Positions 7,237-16,513 of a DNA stretch of 64,000 nt are shown piece by piece; position 1 is the stretch's first letter, and each line of letters opens with the position of its first letter. The translations under genes were made by a program, and so were the position numbers. The stretch spans positions 124,001-188,000 of the forward strand of contig CAWKKW010000005.1 in the NCBI GenBank assembly GCA_963850345.1, given 5' to 3'. This stretch comes from CAWKKW01 sp963850345. GTDB taxonomy: Bacteria > Acidobacteriota > Terriglobia > Terriglobales > Acidobacteriaceae. The notes beneath the pieces are model-generated. The model saw nothing but the letters and a program-made list of their open reading frames with translations. It ran no database searches and had not been told where the DNA came from.

Positions 7237-10200
7237 TCAGTCGACCGACTTGACCATGCCGCGCCCCAGCAGGACTTCCGCGCGCTCAACGAAGCCCTTA
7301 TCTGCGCCAACCGTCATTCCGGACGATTCCATGACCACCACGTAGTGGCCGGTCTGTTCAAGGTTGAGCATGAGGCGTCCGGGCCCGGGCGCTGCGGTGA
7401 TCAGGTCTTTAAGCTCCAGCAGCATCGCATCGCTGGCACGCTCGAGCGGTACGCGAATCATCACTTTTGAGGGCAGCTTTACTTTCACATCCTCGAGAGC
7501 CTGAATGGACGAGATGGCGATCTTCGGCGCGGCATCTTCTTCGCAGCGGAGTTGACCCTTCACCAGCACGGGAACTTCGATCTTCAAGTTTTCGCAGAGT
7601 CGCTCGTAGTCGCGCGGGAAGCAGATCAGGTCGATCTTGCCCACGGTGTCTTCGAGCGAAGCCTGCGCATACATCTCTCCGGAACGCTTCGACTTTCTTG
7701 CGATCAGGCTGACGATCACGCCGGCAACGGCAATCTCGTTTTCCGGAGACGGCTGGCCGCGACGACCATTGCTCGGTGCGGGCTTCATCTCGAGGGCGGT
7801 GGCTGTATCGACCACCACCAGATTTCGTAACTTCTCCGCGTACTTATCCAACGGATGGCCGGAGACGAAGAAGCCGAGCACCTCTTTCTCTGCCTGGAGC
7901 CGCTGGTTCTCATCCCAGTCGGGCACATTGGGCAGATCGTCCGCATGGCGGGAAGCAATTGGGAGGTCATCAAAGATTCCGAACAAGCCATGCTGTCCAG
8001 ACGCCAGATCGCGGTTGGCTTTCTGCGCGCGCTCCATGGCCTTGTCGGTCGCCGCCATTAGCTGCGAACGGCGGCCAAAGGAATCCAGCGCGCCGCTCTT
8101 GATCAGCGATTCGAGAACGCGCTTATTCAGCAGGCGAAGGTCGATCTTCTCGCAGAACTCCCAATACGATGCGAAGCTCTTGCCCTTCTCGTCGAGTTCC
8201 TTGCGGGCTGCGAGAATTGAGTCGATCGCATTGCGGCCCACGTTCTTGATCGCCGTCAAGCCGAAGCGAATGGCCTCGCCGTGCGGCGTAAAGTCTGCGT
8301 TGCTGAACTGCACATCCGGCGGCTCAACTGGAATACCCATCTCACGGCATTCCTTGATGTACTTGACCACGTTCTCCGGCTTCGAAATTTCCGACGTGAG
8401 CAACGCGGCCATGAACTCGATCGGGTAGTGCGTCTTGAGATAGGCGGTGTGATACGCCAGCAGTGCATAGGCAGCCGAGTGCGATTTATTGAAGCCGTAT
8501 CCCGCGAACTGCTCCATCAGGTCAAAGATGTGCGTGACCTTGTCCTTAGGATGATGCTTTTCGAGCGCACCCCGGACGAAGCGGTCGCGCTGCTTCGCCA
8601 TCTCCAGCGGATCCTTCTTGCCCATGGCGCGGCGCAGCAGGTCGGCTTCGCCCAGCGAATAACCAGCCAGAGCATTGGCAATCTGCATCACCTGCTCCTG
8701 GTAGACGATCACGCCCAGCGTCTCTTTGAGAATGCGTTCCAGGTCGGGCAGTTCGTATTCCACCTTGCGGCGGCCCCACTTGCGTTCGATGAAGTCGTCG
8801 ATCATGCCGCCCTGAATCGGACCCGGGCGGTACAAAGCATTGAGCGCGGTCAGGTCTTCAACCGAGGTGGGACGATAGCGCCGCAACACATCGCGCATGC
8901 CCGAAGACTCGAACTGGAAGATGCCCGAGGTGAGCGCGCGATGAAACACCTGCTCGTAGGTCTTCTGGTCATCGAGCGGAATGAGCGCCATGTCCAGCTT
9001 GACCTGCTGGTTCTTCTGAATCAACTTCAAGCAGTCGTCGATGACCGTCAGCGTTGTAAGCCCAAGAAAATCCATCTTGAGCAGTCCCATCTTTTCGACG
9101 GCCTTCATGTCGTACGCGGTTACGATTTCCTCGTTCTTGCTGCGGCTGAGGGGCACCAGGTCGGTCAAGGCTCGCGGAGCAATCACGACGCCGGCCGCGT
9201 GCACGCCTGCGCCGCGTACCAGGCCTTCCAGTTTCAGCGCTGTATCGACCAGTTCGCGAACCTGCGGCTCTGATTCATACGCCGTCTGCAGTTGAGGCGA
9301 GTCCTTCAGCGCTTGCTCGATGGTTACCCCGATGGTCGTCGGAATCATCTTGGCAATGCGGTCTACATCGCCATAGGGCAGATCGAGCGCGCGGCCTACA
9401 TCCTTGATCGCCGCTTTGGCGGCCATGGTGTTGAAGGTGATGATCTGCGCGACCTGTTCTCGGCCGTACTTGCGGGTGACGTATTCGATCACCTCGCCAC
9501 GGCGATTCATGCAGAAGTCGATATCGATATCCGGCATCGAGATACGTTCCGGATTCAGAAAGCGTTCGAAGAGGAGCGCGTTCTGCAGCGGATCCACGTC
9601 GGTGATTTCCATGCAGTACGTCGCAAGCGAACCAGCCGCCGAGCCGCGCCCTGGGCCTACGGGAATGTCGTGTTCGCGCGCGTAGCGAATAAAGTCCCAC
9701 ACGATCAGGAAGTAGCCGGGGAACTTCATCTGCTTGATGATCTGGATCTCCCGCTCAAGCCGAGCTTCGTAATCGGCGATGGGAAACCGCAGCAGTCCGC
9801 GATCCTGCAGGTGGCGAATCGAGGTGTCGAGCCGCTTGCGGAATCCCGCGCGGCAGACTTCTTCGAAGTAGCTGTCGACCGTGTGCCCCGCGGGAACGGC
9901 GAATTCGGGAAAGGGATTTTCGACCTTGTTCAGTTTGAGCGAGCAGCGCTCGGCAAACTGCATCGTGCGGCTGACGACCTGGGGCGCGTGTGAAAACAGC
10001 TTCTCCATCTGCGCGGCCGACTTGACGAAGAACTGGTCGCTATCAAATTTGAAGCGCTTGGGATCGTGAATGGATCCGGCGGTCTGGACGCAAAGTAAAA
10101 CTTCGTGTGCGTGCGCGTCGTCTTCGCAGAGGTAGTGGCTGTCGTTGGTGGCGACGAGCGGGATGTCCAGTTCGCGTTCGAGACGGAACAGGTCATCGTG

Positions 10201-10755
10201 AATCTTCTTCTCCATTGCGAGGCCCTGGTCCTGAATCTCCAGAAAGAAGTTCCCGCGACCGAAGATGTCCTGATACTGCGCGGCGGTCGAGCGCGCGGCC
10301 TCGTATTTGTCGACCATCAGGTTCTCGCAAAGCTCACCGGCGAGACATCCTGAAAAACCGACCAGCCCCTTGGAGTGTTCCGCGAGATACTTCTTGCTCA
10401 CCCTGGGCTTGCGGTAGAAGCCATGCAGCGACGCTTCAGAGGTGATGCGAACCAGGTTGCGATAGCCTTCCTCGTTCTCGGCCAGCACCAGCAGATGGTT
10501 GTAATCGTCACCCTGCGGATCGGCCCGGTGATCGTCCTTTTTGCAGATGTACAGTTCGCAGCCGAGGATAGGCTTCACGCCACGCTTTTTCGCCGCCTCG
10601 AAGAAATGCACCGCACCGTAGATGTTGCCGTGGTCGGTGATCGCGACCGCAGTTTGTCCGATGTCGGCCACCCTTGAGACAAGCTTGTCCACGTCGCAGG
10701 CGCCATCGAGCAGAGAGTAGTCCGTATGAAGGTGGAGATGGGTAAATTCAGCCAT
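7237..10755 (-). CDS. dnaE: DNA polymerase III alpha subunit
   Basis: This is the replicative polymerase catalytic subunit, 1172 residues, of the DnaE1 type. The N-terminal PHP domain (about 1-280) opens with HLHLHTDYSLLDGA and contains ITDHGN; the metal-binding histidines look intact, so PHP-linked proofreading is possible. The polymerase core has the catalytic acidic cluster PDIDIDF near residue 405-412 and the block 'GAGVHAAGVVIAP'. The helix-hairpin-helix region (about 830-880) and the C-terminal OB-fold (about 1000-1070, 'VAGVIVSLIARKS') follow, then the tau-binding tail. The length is normal for the family. The gene leads a possible operon with the lipoprotein gene, accA and the CPBP gene. 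Confidence 0.97.
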   Translation of the reverse strand: MAEFTHLHLHTDYSLLDGACDVDKLVSRVADIGQTAVAITDHGNIYGAVHFFEAAKKRGVKPILGCELYICKKDDHRADPQGDDYNHLLVLAENEEGYRNLVRITSEASLHGFYRKPRVSKKYLAEHSKGLVGFSGCLAGELCENLMVDKYEAARSTAAQYQDIFGRGNFFLEIQDQGLAMEKKIHDDLFRLERELDIPLVATNDSHYLCEDDAHAHEVLLCVQTAGSIHDPKRFKFDSDQFFVKSAAQMEKLFSHAPQVVSRTMQFAERCSLKLNKVENPFPEFAVPAGHTVDSYFEEVCRAGFRKRLDTSIRHLQDRGLLRFPIADYEARLEREIQIIKQMKFPGYFLIVWDFIRYAREHDIPVGPGRGSAAGSLATYCMEITDVDPLQNALLFERFLNPERISMPDIDIDFCMNRRGEVIEYVTRKYGREQVAQIITFNTMAAKAAIKDVGRALDLPYGDVDRIAKMIPTTIGVTIEQALKDSPQLQTAYESEPQVRELVDTALKLEGLVRGAGVHAAGVVIAPRALTDLVPLSRSKNEEIVTAYDMKAVEKMGLLKMDFLGLTTLTVIDDCLKLIQKNQQVKLDMALIPLDDQKTYEQVFHRALTSGIFQFESSGMRDVLRRYRPTSVEDLTALNALYRPGPIQGGMIDDFIERKWGRRKVEYELPDLERILKETLGVIVYQEQVMQIANALAGYSLGEADLLRRAMGKKDPLEMAKQRDRFVRGALEKHHPKDKVTHIFDLMEQFAGYGFNKSHSAAYALLAYHTAYLKTHYPIEFMAALLTSEISKPENVVKYIKECREMGIPVEPPDVQFSNADFTPHGEAIRFGLTAIKNVGRNAIDSILAARKELDEKGKSFASYWEFCEKIDLRLLNKRVLESLIKSGALDSFGRRSQLMAATDKAMERAQKANRDLASGQHGLFGIFDDLPIASRHADDLPNVPDWDENQRLQAEKEVLGFFVSGHPLDKYAEKLRNLVVVDTATALEMKPAPSNGRRGQPSPENEIAVAGVIVSLIARKSKRSGEMYAQASLEDTVGKIDLICFPRDYERLCENLKIEVPVLVKGQLRCEEDAAPKIAISSIQALEDVKVKLPSKVMIRVPLERASDAMLLELKDLITAAPGPGRLMLNLEQTGHYVVVMESSGMTVGADKGFVERAEVLLGRGMVKSVD

Positions 10756-10887
10756 GGTTCTAAGTCGATTCTATTCCTCCGCGAATCGTGCAAACGGCCC
10801 GCAAGCAGTGCAGGATCATGGCCAGTTGAGGAAAACAGAGGACCAAACTCGCGACTCCTGAATAAGGCATCCTAGTATGTACGACGA

Positions 10888-11352
10888 ATGTCTCTGACTC
10901 GAGTAGTACTGAAGTTCATGCTGTTGGTGGTTGCCGGTTCTTCACACGCGCAGCAGGCGACAATTGCACCGCTCAGTGGAGGTTGCGCACTGCACATCCA
11001 CATCACCGGTCTGCGCAATGACAAGGGGCAGATTGCGGGCGCCCTGTTTAGATCAAGCGATGGCTGGCCCGAAGATCGACACAAGGTTTTTCGCGAGGAT
11101 GGTTACCCGTTCAAGGGCAAGCCGCCGATCCTGACCTTTCAGCACGTGCCGGCGGGCAGTTACGCGATTGCCGTCATTCACGATGAAAACATGAACGACA
11201 AGCTCGACAAAAACATGTTTGGAATTCCGACGGAGGGCTTCGGGTTCGCGAACAACCCACGCGTGATCTGGCGAGCGCCTGCCTTTAAAGACTCCCTCGT
11301 TCGCGTGACGTGTCCGGCGACCGACACCACCATCCGCATGATCTACAAGTGA
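10888..11352 (+). CDS. DUF2141 family exported protein
   Basis: A 154-residue protein with a signal peptide (hydrophobic 9-19, probable cleavage after SHAQ). The mature part has the DUF2141 pattern: 'LHIHITGLRNDKGQIAGALF', then 'FQHVPAGSYAIAVIHDEN' and 'KLDKNMFGIPTEGFGFAN'. The family is a small beta-sandwich of unknown function found in periplasmic proteins. The gene is divergent from dnaE and convergent with the nucleotidyltransferase gene, whose stop is only 2 bp away. Confidence 0.85.
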   Translation: MSLTRVVLKFMLLVVAGSSHAQQATIAPLSGGCALHIHITGLRNDKGQIAGALFRSSDGWPEDRHKVFREDGYPFKGKPPILTFQHVPAGSYAIAVIHDENMNDKLDKNMFGIPTEGFGFANNPRVIWRAPAFKDSLVRVTCPATDTTIRMIYK

Positions 11353-11354
11353 GG

Positions 11355-13364
11355 CTAGTGCTTCTTCTTCAGGGGCTTTTTAACCGTTTTGGCCGGAGCT
11401 GCCTTTAGCTTGGAAGCGGGCTTGGCTAACGTCTTGTGCAGCTTGCCCTTGGGCGCAGGCTTCGAGGCGGATTTCTTCGCGACCGTCGCCTTCTTGGCCG
11501 GTGGCGCAGCTTTGTGCCCGGATGCAGCCTTGGACGGGCCTTTGGCAGCGGCCTTCGATGTTGTATGGGCGGCCGCATGATGAGCCGGTGAAGGATGGGC
11601 CGACTTAGCCGGAGGAGTCTTCGGCTTGGCGGCGTGCTCGACTTTGACTGGCATTTTCGATGGGGCCGCGGATTTGCTGGCCGCTTTAGGCGCAGCTGCG
11701 GGGCCAGAGCTCTTCTTGATGGCAGTTTGAGCAGCTGACGCTTTCGCCGGCTCGGCTTTGGCGCTCTTCGGCTGTGGCTTGGCGGAAGATTCGGCACCGT
11801 TGGTTCTGGGTGCGGGAGCTTCGGGCTTGCTGCTGGGTGCGGGTGCCTGAACAGCCTTGGCAGCTCCAGCTTTCCCCGGCTTTACAGCCGCCGGCACGGG
11901 AATCATGTCCTCATCCTCGTCGTCGCCATCCCCTTCCGGCGCTTCGAGGCCATCGTCTTTGCCGTCCAGGTCCCTTGGCGGGATGCGGATTCCGTCGTCT
12001 TCATCCTCATCTTCGTCTTCTTCGACCTTGATCTTCGGCTCCGCTGACTTCTTGCTTCGCGTGCGACGAATGCTGACGGGCGGCGGTGGCGCCGGCGGCG
12101 AATGCGGCTCTAGAAACGCGCGCATTTCTTCATCGGTGGTCAGCTTGCCGTCGATCAGTTCCAGGAAGATGCTCTTAAGCAGATCCTGGTACCCCTCGAT
12201 CTCTGGCGTGATCCGCATCTCTTGCATGAGCGCGTAGGGAATCTTTTGCCGCGCCTCGGGCCAAACAGAGAAGAAGTTCTTGAACTTGGTCTGGACGGCC
12301 GCGCCTTTGCCCGTCATCCCCAGCCACAGAATGGCCTCGGGTCGGAAGGTGGTGAACAGCCTCCACGTCGCGGACGGGGTCGCCGCCTGTTTGCCGGTGA
12401 GAATCTTGGCAAACTCCTTCGCATCCTCCTCCAACCGCTGCCAGTCGGCAACAAACCCGGGGCGCGCGATCAGGTGTTTGAGTCCCTCAATGTCCTTGGG
12501 AGTCATCTTGGCGGTCAGCAGTTCCATCTGCGCGGTCGAGGTGTCGGGATTCACACCCTGCATCTGCAGTTGGATCAGGACCTCGCGCATGTGTTCCAGC
12601 CCAGCCTCATCCGCTTTGGCGCTGGTCCACGCTGGACAGAGCTTCTGCATCCATCCTTCAGCCTCGAGCACCTTCAGAATCTTCAGGCCGTCCTCTTCAT
12701 GCGCGATCTCTTCGAGCTCATACCCCTTGTGGTAATCGGAGATGCTGTCGACGACGTTCTCTTCGCGCGCGTTCTGAAAGCGGGTCTTGGTCTTCTCTTC
12801 CAGTTCCCAACCCAGGCGTGCGCCGAGACGGGTCGCCCGGATCAGGCGCACCGGATCCTCGAGGAAACCGTAATTACTGACCAGCCGGAGGGCCCTGGCC
12901 TCGATGTCTGCAACCCCGTTTAACGGGTCCATCAGCAGCCCGTAGGAGCCCTCGTTCAGCGAGAGAGCCATGGCGTTCGCGGTGAAGTCACGACGACGCA
13001 GGTCTTCGAGGATGCTGGCAGGGTGGTAAACAGCGTGACCCGGGGTCGGGTACTCTTCCCGGCGAGTCTGGCTAATTTCAACCCGCACGCCTCCCGAGAA
13101 TTTCAAAAACAAGGTCGAGGAAGGCTGGTGCTCTCCCCAGAATTCCGCGCCAGCTTGCTCCAATGTTTGCCGTAGCTTGAGAGCATCTCCTTGAACGGAA
13201 AAGTCAAGGTCCCGGACGGGAGAACCGCTGGTAAGATCGCGAACCGCGCCACCTGCCAGAAAAACGGTCATACCAGCGTCGCGAGATGCTTCACGAACCT
13301 GCTTAAGCGCATGTTGCTGATCGGGAGAGAGACGATTTTCCAGGAGGTAAATGTAATCGGGCAT
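11355..13364 (-). CDS. CCA-adding / poly(A) polymerase-type nucleotidyltransferase with a long charged, histone-like tail
   Basis: A 669-residue protein with two very different halves. Residues 1-430 are a class II tRNA nucleotidyltransferase/poly(A) polymerase: GGAVRD at 38-43, catalytic Asp52 and Asp54 in 'RDLDFSV', 'RRDFTANAMA' near residue 125, and 'EDPVRLIRATRLGARLGW'. It should add CCA or A residues to RNA 3' ends; the sequence does not tell which. Residues 430-669 are unusual. There is first an acidic block (EEDEDEDEDD; GDDEDEDM), then over 150 residues made mostly of Lys, Ala, Pro and Ser, like the C-terminal domain of histone H1, ending KKPLKKKH. The tail is probably disordered and may bind RNA or DNA. 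Its repeats could also be prone to slippage. Confidence 0.85.
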   Translation of the reverse strand: MPDYIYLLENRLSPDQQHALKQVREASRDAGMTVFLAGGAVRDLTSGSPVRDLDFSVQGDALKLRQTLEQAGAEFWGEHQPSSTLFLKFSGGVRVEISQTRREEYPTPGHAVYHPASILEDLRRRDFTANAMALSLNEGSYGLLMDPLNGVADIEARALRLVSNYGFLEDPVRLIRATRLGARLGWELEEKTKTRFQNAREENVVDSISDYHKGYELEEIAHEEDGLKILKVLEAEGWMQKLCPAWTSAKADEAGLEHMREVLIQLQMQGVNPDTSTAQMELLTAKMTPKDIEGLKHLIARPGFVADWQRLEEDAKEFAKILTGKQAATPSATWRLFTTFRPEAILWLGMTGKGAAVQTKFKNFFSVWPEARQKIPYALMQEMRITPEIEGYQDLLKSIFLELIDGKLTTDEEMRAFLEPHSPPAPPPPVSIRRTRSKKSAEPKIKVEEDEDEDEDDGIRIPPRDLDGKDDGLEAPEGDGDDEDEDMIPVPAAVKPGKAGAAKAVQAPAPSSKPEAPAPRTNGAESSAKPQPKSAKAEPAKASAAQTAIKKSSGPAAAPKAASKSAAPSKMPVKVEHAAKPKTPPAKSAHPSPAHHAAAHTTSKAAAKGPSKAASGHKAAPPAKKATVAKKSASKPAPKGKLHKTLAKPASKLKAAPAKTVKKPLKKKH

Positions 13365-13584
13365 GCCTTCTACTGCCGCTCCAACCGACGCCTGGCTTCG
13401 CGCTTAACACGCGCATTTTGAATAGCTTAAAGGCGCACGGACCTACTTCGCAAAGGACTAACTTATCACACGGTACCCTCCTTGGCTACAGTTTGCACAC
13501 TTTTGGTTGCGTTCTTGAGCCCACATTGGACCTTCCCCGGTTCATACTGGAACACAGCACACGACTGAGGAATAAGCCCTTTCC

Positions 13585-14085
13585 ATGTCAGGCAGCCGAA
13601 AAAAGGTGATCGTTCGCAAGCACAGCCGGGATTGGCTGGCAGGGTACCTGCCGACTGCGGGCTTTTGCCGCCACGGCGACTTGGAGATGCTTGACCTGGA
13701 AGGCAAGGTCACGGTGCTGAGCCTGTCGGATGTGAAGTGGGTCTGCTTTGTGCGCGAGTTCAATTCCGGAGAGCCGGGAAATCCCGAACGCCTGGTCAGA
13801 AAGAACTTCAGCGGGCGGCCGCGCAGCGAAGGTCTTTGGATTCGCCTGCGCCTGAAAGACAACGAAGCCCTGGAAGGAATCGCCGCTAACGATGCGACGC
13901 TGATCGAGAGTGACGGCATCTTCATTACGCCGCCCGATACCCGCTCCAATACGCAGCGCGTCTTCGTCCCGAGATCGTCCATTGCCGACCTGGAGATCGT
14001 GGCCGTGATCTCTGCTCCCAGCAAACGAAAGGAAGCGACCACCATCCAGGTGCAGGAAGATTTGTTCAGTTCCCGGGAGCCCTGA
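13585..14085 (+). CDS. Conserved hypothetical protein
   Basis: A 166-residue cytoplasmic protein with no signal peptide or membrane segment. It opens 'KKVIVRKHSRDWLAGYLP' and contains 'GKVTVLSLSDVKWVCFVREF' and 'LWIRLRLKDNEALEGI'. The alternating hydrophobic pattern suggests a beta-rich fold, possibly PilZ- or Sm-like, but I recognise no catalytic residues. It lies 18 bp upstream of lpxD on the same strand and is probably co-transcribed with it, so a role linked to the envelope is possible but unproven. Confidence 0.7.
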   Translation: MSGSRKKVIVRKHSRDWLAGYLPTAGFCRHGDLEMLDLEGKVTVLSLSDVKWVCFVREFNSGEPGNPERLVRKNFSGRPRSEGLWIRLRLKDNEALEGIAANDATLIESDGIFITPPDTRSNTQRVFVPRSSIADLEIVAVISAPSKRKEATTIQVQEDLFSSREP

Positions 14086-14103
14086 AGCCAGTACAATCCA
14101 GCC

Positions 14104-15102
14104 ATGAAGTTAGCCGAAGTTGCGGAAGCGCTGGGAACAGCGTGGCAAGGCAAAGGCGATGTCGAGATCACCGGAGTTGCGGGTATCGAAGAGGCTGGTC
14201 CGGGTCAGCTGACGTTTGTCGCCAATCCCAAATACGCGGGACACGCGCGCACCACCAAGGCCAGCGCCATTCTCGTGACCGAAGACTTCCCCGAGATTGA
14301 GACTTCGACACTGCGCTCTTCCAATCCCTACCTGGCATTCGCACGTGCAATTGAGTTGTTCTTCCAGCCCGAACGCTACGAACCGGGAATTCATCCGACG
14401 GCGGTCATCGATCCTACCGCGAAGATCGGCAAGGACGCGCATATCGGTGCGTATGCAGTCATCGGTCGCAATGTGGTGATCGGCGATCATGCCACAATCC
14501 TGCCGCACGTGGTGCTTTACCCCAACGTCCGGATCGGAGACCATTTCTTCGCCCATGCGCACTCGGTGGTCCGCGAATCCTGCACGTTAGGGGATCGTGT
14601 ACTGCTGCAAAACGGAGCGGTGATTGGCACCGATGGCTTCGGCTTCGCCAAAACAGACAGTGGAACCTGGCACAAGATCCAGCAGTCCGGACCTACGATT
14701 CTTGGAGACGACGTCGAAATCCAGGCGAACTCTTCTATCGACCGCGCCAGCATCGGCGAAACCCGCATCGGCAACGGGTCGAAGGTGGATAACCTGGTGC
14801 AAGTGGGTCACGGCTCTACGGTGGGTGAAAACAGCCTGTTATGCGCGCAAGTAGGCCTGGCCGGATCGACCAAGGTGGGCAACCACGTAATTCTCGCGGG
14901 CCAGGTCGGCGTGGCCGGACACTGCAACATCGGTGACGGGGTCGTCGCGACGGCCCAGGCCGGCTTGCATGGAAACATCGAGCCAGGTAAGGTTCTGAGC
15001 GGCAGTCCGGCGTTCGATAATCGGCAGTGGCTCAGGGTGGTGGCGATTTATAGTCGTCTGCCGGAGCTCATCCGGCAGCTACAAAAGAAATCCCGAGAGT
15101 GA
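14104..15102 (+). CDS. lpxD: UDP-3-O-(3-hydroxyacyl)glucosamine N-acyltransferase
   Basis: LpxD adds the second hydroxyacyl chain in lipid A synthesis, in the cytoplasm, using acyl-ACP. The 332-residue protein has the normal length. The N-terminal uridine-binding domain (about 1-100) includes 'GVAGIEEAGPGQLTFVANPKY'. The left-handed beta-helix of hexapeptide repeats (about 100-305) follows. The catalytic histidine is His236 in 'NLVQVGHGS', and 'GTDGFGFAKTDSG' is the family loop. The C-terminal helix ends 'LPELIRQLQKKSRE'. Its presence shows an outer membrane with lipid A. It follows the hypothetical gene at 13585 by 18 bp. Confidence 0.96.
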   Translation: MKLAEVAEALGTAWQGKGDVEITGVAGIEEAGPGQLTFVANPKYAGHARTTKASAILVTEDFPEIETSTLRSSNPYLAFARAIELFFQPERYEPGIHPTAVIDPTAKIGKDAHIGAYAVIGRNVVIGDHATILPHVVLYPNVRIGDHFFAHAHSVVRESCTLGDRVLLQNGAVIGTDGFGFAKTDSGTWHKIQQSGPTILGDDVEIQANSSIDRASIGETRIGNGSKVDNLVQVGHGSTVGENSLLCAQVGLAGSTKVGNHVILAGQVGVAGHCNIGDGVVATAQAGLHGNIEPGKVLSGSPAFDNRQWLRVVAIYSRLPELIRQLQKKSRE

Positions 15103-15249
15103 ATGGGGACAGTTCGAGCCGCCGCCCAGAGCGTTACCTCGTTCGCGAAAACGTAACAGGTCCGATGATCATCCGTGTGACCTCGACAAACCGTCTAACT
15201 ATTGCCGATTCGGCGGCATAGCAACTCTGAACCGCATCCTAGTGGATTG

Positions 15250-16059
15250 ATGACCAACGAGAACGATCAGCACGATTCAGGTCAAGAGGCCGTTGTCACA
15301 CAGGCCCCTCCCATTCGCGTCCTTTTGCTGGATGATCATCCGGAGAACCTCCTGCTCCGCTCGACCATTCTTCGAAAACATGGCTATCTCACCGAGACGG
15401 CGAGCACGGTCGAAGAAGCCGAAAAGCTTCTCGACGACATCGATATTGCCGTGCTGGACTATCACCTCGGCGCGGGCCAGTTTGGCACGGAAGTAGCCGC
15501 CGATCTGCGGCGACGACGACCCGAGGTACCGATCATCATCCTCTCGGCCACGCTGGAGCGGCGTTTTGGCGGGGTTGAGGACATGCACTTGCTCAAGGGC
15601 TACAGCTCCATCGATGACCTCGTGTCCGCCTTGCGTTCCTTTGAGGCGAAGCGGCGCGGTAAGCCGGTGGTGGTCGATGCACGGGATTTCTTTTATTCCC
15701 GCATCAGCATGGCCATGGGCGACGATGTGGTGCTCGAAATCCTTGATGGCGAGGGCAACTGGCAGTATGTGAACGAGGCGTGCGCGCGCTTGCTGGAGCG
15801 CCCCCGCGAGTCATTCCCGGGACACAACATGTTCGAGGAGATGCCCGAGCTGGCGTCCGACTGGCGCGAGATCCTGCATACCGTCGCCGTGACCCGCGAG
15901 ACCTACATGGATCGGACCTACCGTGGCCTGCTGAACCTGCCGCGCAAAGGCGAGGAGTGGGTGTGGAACGTGCTGGCCTTTCCCATCACGCTGCATAACA
16001 ACAAGACCGGCGTGGTGCTGGCTGCGCGTATTCTGGAACGTAAGAACAACCTGATCTGA
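15250..16059 (+). CDS. Response regulator with a PAS-like output domain
   Basis: From the ATG at 15250 the product has 269 residues. The N-terminal receiver domain (about 22-135) has the acidic pair Asp28-Asp29 and the phospho-acceptor Asp70 in 'AVLDYHLG'; the expected Thr/Ser and Lys positions are in 'IIILSAT' and 'HLLKGYS'. The C-terminal half (about 155-265) looks like a PAS domain: 'VVLEILDGEGNWQYVNEACARLLERP', and a closing block 'WVWNVLAFPITLHNNKTGVVL'. No DNA-binding or enzymatic output domain is present, so it probably works through protein contacts. There is no histidine kinase nearby. Confidence 0.75.
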   Translation: MTNENDQHDSGQEAVVTQAPPIRVLLLDDHPENLLLRSTILRKHGYLTETASTVEEAEKLLDDIDIAVLDYHLGAGQFGTEVAADLRRRRPEVPIIILSATLERRFGGVEDMHLLKGYSSIDDLVSALRSFEAKRRGKPVVVDARDFFYSRISMAMGDDVVLEILDGEGNWQYVNEACARLLERPRESFPGHNMFEEMPELASDWREILHTVAVTRETYMDRTYRGLLNLPRKGEEWVWNVLAFPITLHNNKTGVVLAARILERKNNLI

Positions 16060-16079
16060 GAAAGCCCGTCTGCACGCCC

Positions 16080-16466
16080 ATGAAGCTCCAGCCCAGGTTC
16101 GCCCCGGTGAACCGCATTTGCGTTGTTTTGGTCTGTGTCTGTCTGAGCTGCCTTGCCGGGTGTCACTCCCACATCCTCTCGGCGACGATCGAGAACCGAG
16201 GACCCTCCGCGCTGCACCTGTTGGAAGTCGATTATCCCAGCGCGAGTTTCGGAGTTCAGACACTCGCACCCAATTCTCCCGTACACCATCGGTTCAAGAT
16301 TCAAGGCTCGGGGAACGTCTCCGTCTCGTATACCGACGCAGGCGGGAAGACGCGTACCGCGACTGGGCCTGAGCTTCGCGAGGGCGACGAAGGATCGATA
16401 ACCATCACCATCGATGCGGCGGGTGCGGTCCAGTTCGCACCGCATTTGCAAACCGGCAGCAAATGA
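16080..16466 (+). CDS. Small lipoprotein, unknown function
   Basis: A 128-residue protein with a lipoprotein signal peptide ending in lipobox LAGC, placing the lipidated cysteine at residue 28. The mature region is a single beta-sandwich-like domain with 'LSATIENRGPSALHLLEVDYPSASF' at its start and 'VSVSYTDAGGKT' in the middle. I recognise no named family. It follows the response-regulator gene by 20 bp and could be in the same transcript. Confidence 0.7.
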   Translation: MKLQPRFAPVNRICVVLVCVCLSCLAGCHSHILSATIENRGPSALHLLEVDYPSASFGVQTLAPNSPVHHRFKIQGSGNVSVSYTDAGGKTRTATGPELREGDEGSITITIDAAGAVQFAPHLQTGSK

Positions 16467-16470
16467 AAAT

Positions 16471-16495
16471 GGCCCCGAGGAGATTCCTCGAGGCC
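16471..16495 (-). terminator. Intrinsic terminator between convergent genes
   Basis: GGCC-C-CGAGGA / TCCTCG-A-GGCC forms a strong stem around a short loop. On the minus strand it is followed by ATTTTCATTT, so it best terminates the gene read from 17482. It may also act on the lipoprotein gene in the other direction, where no T-tract follows. Confidence 0.65.
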
Positions 16496-16513
16496 ACTTG
16501 TCCAAGCGCGAAA

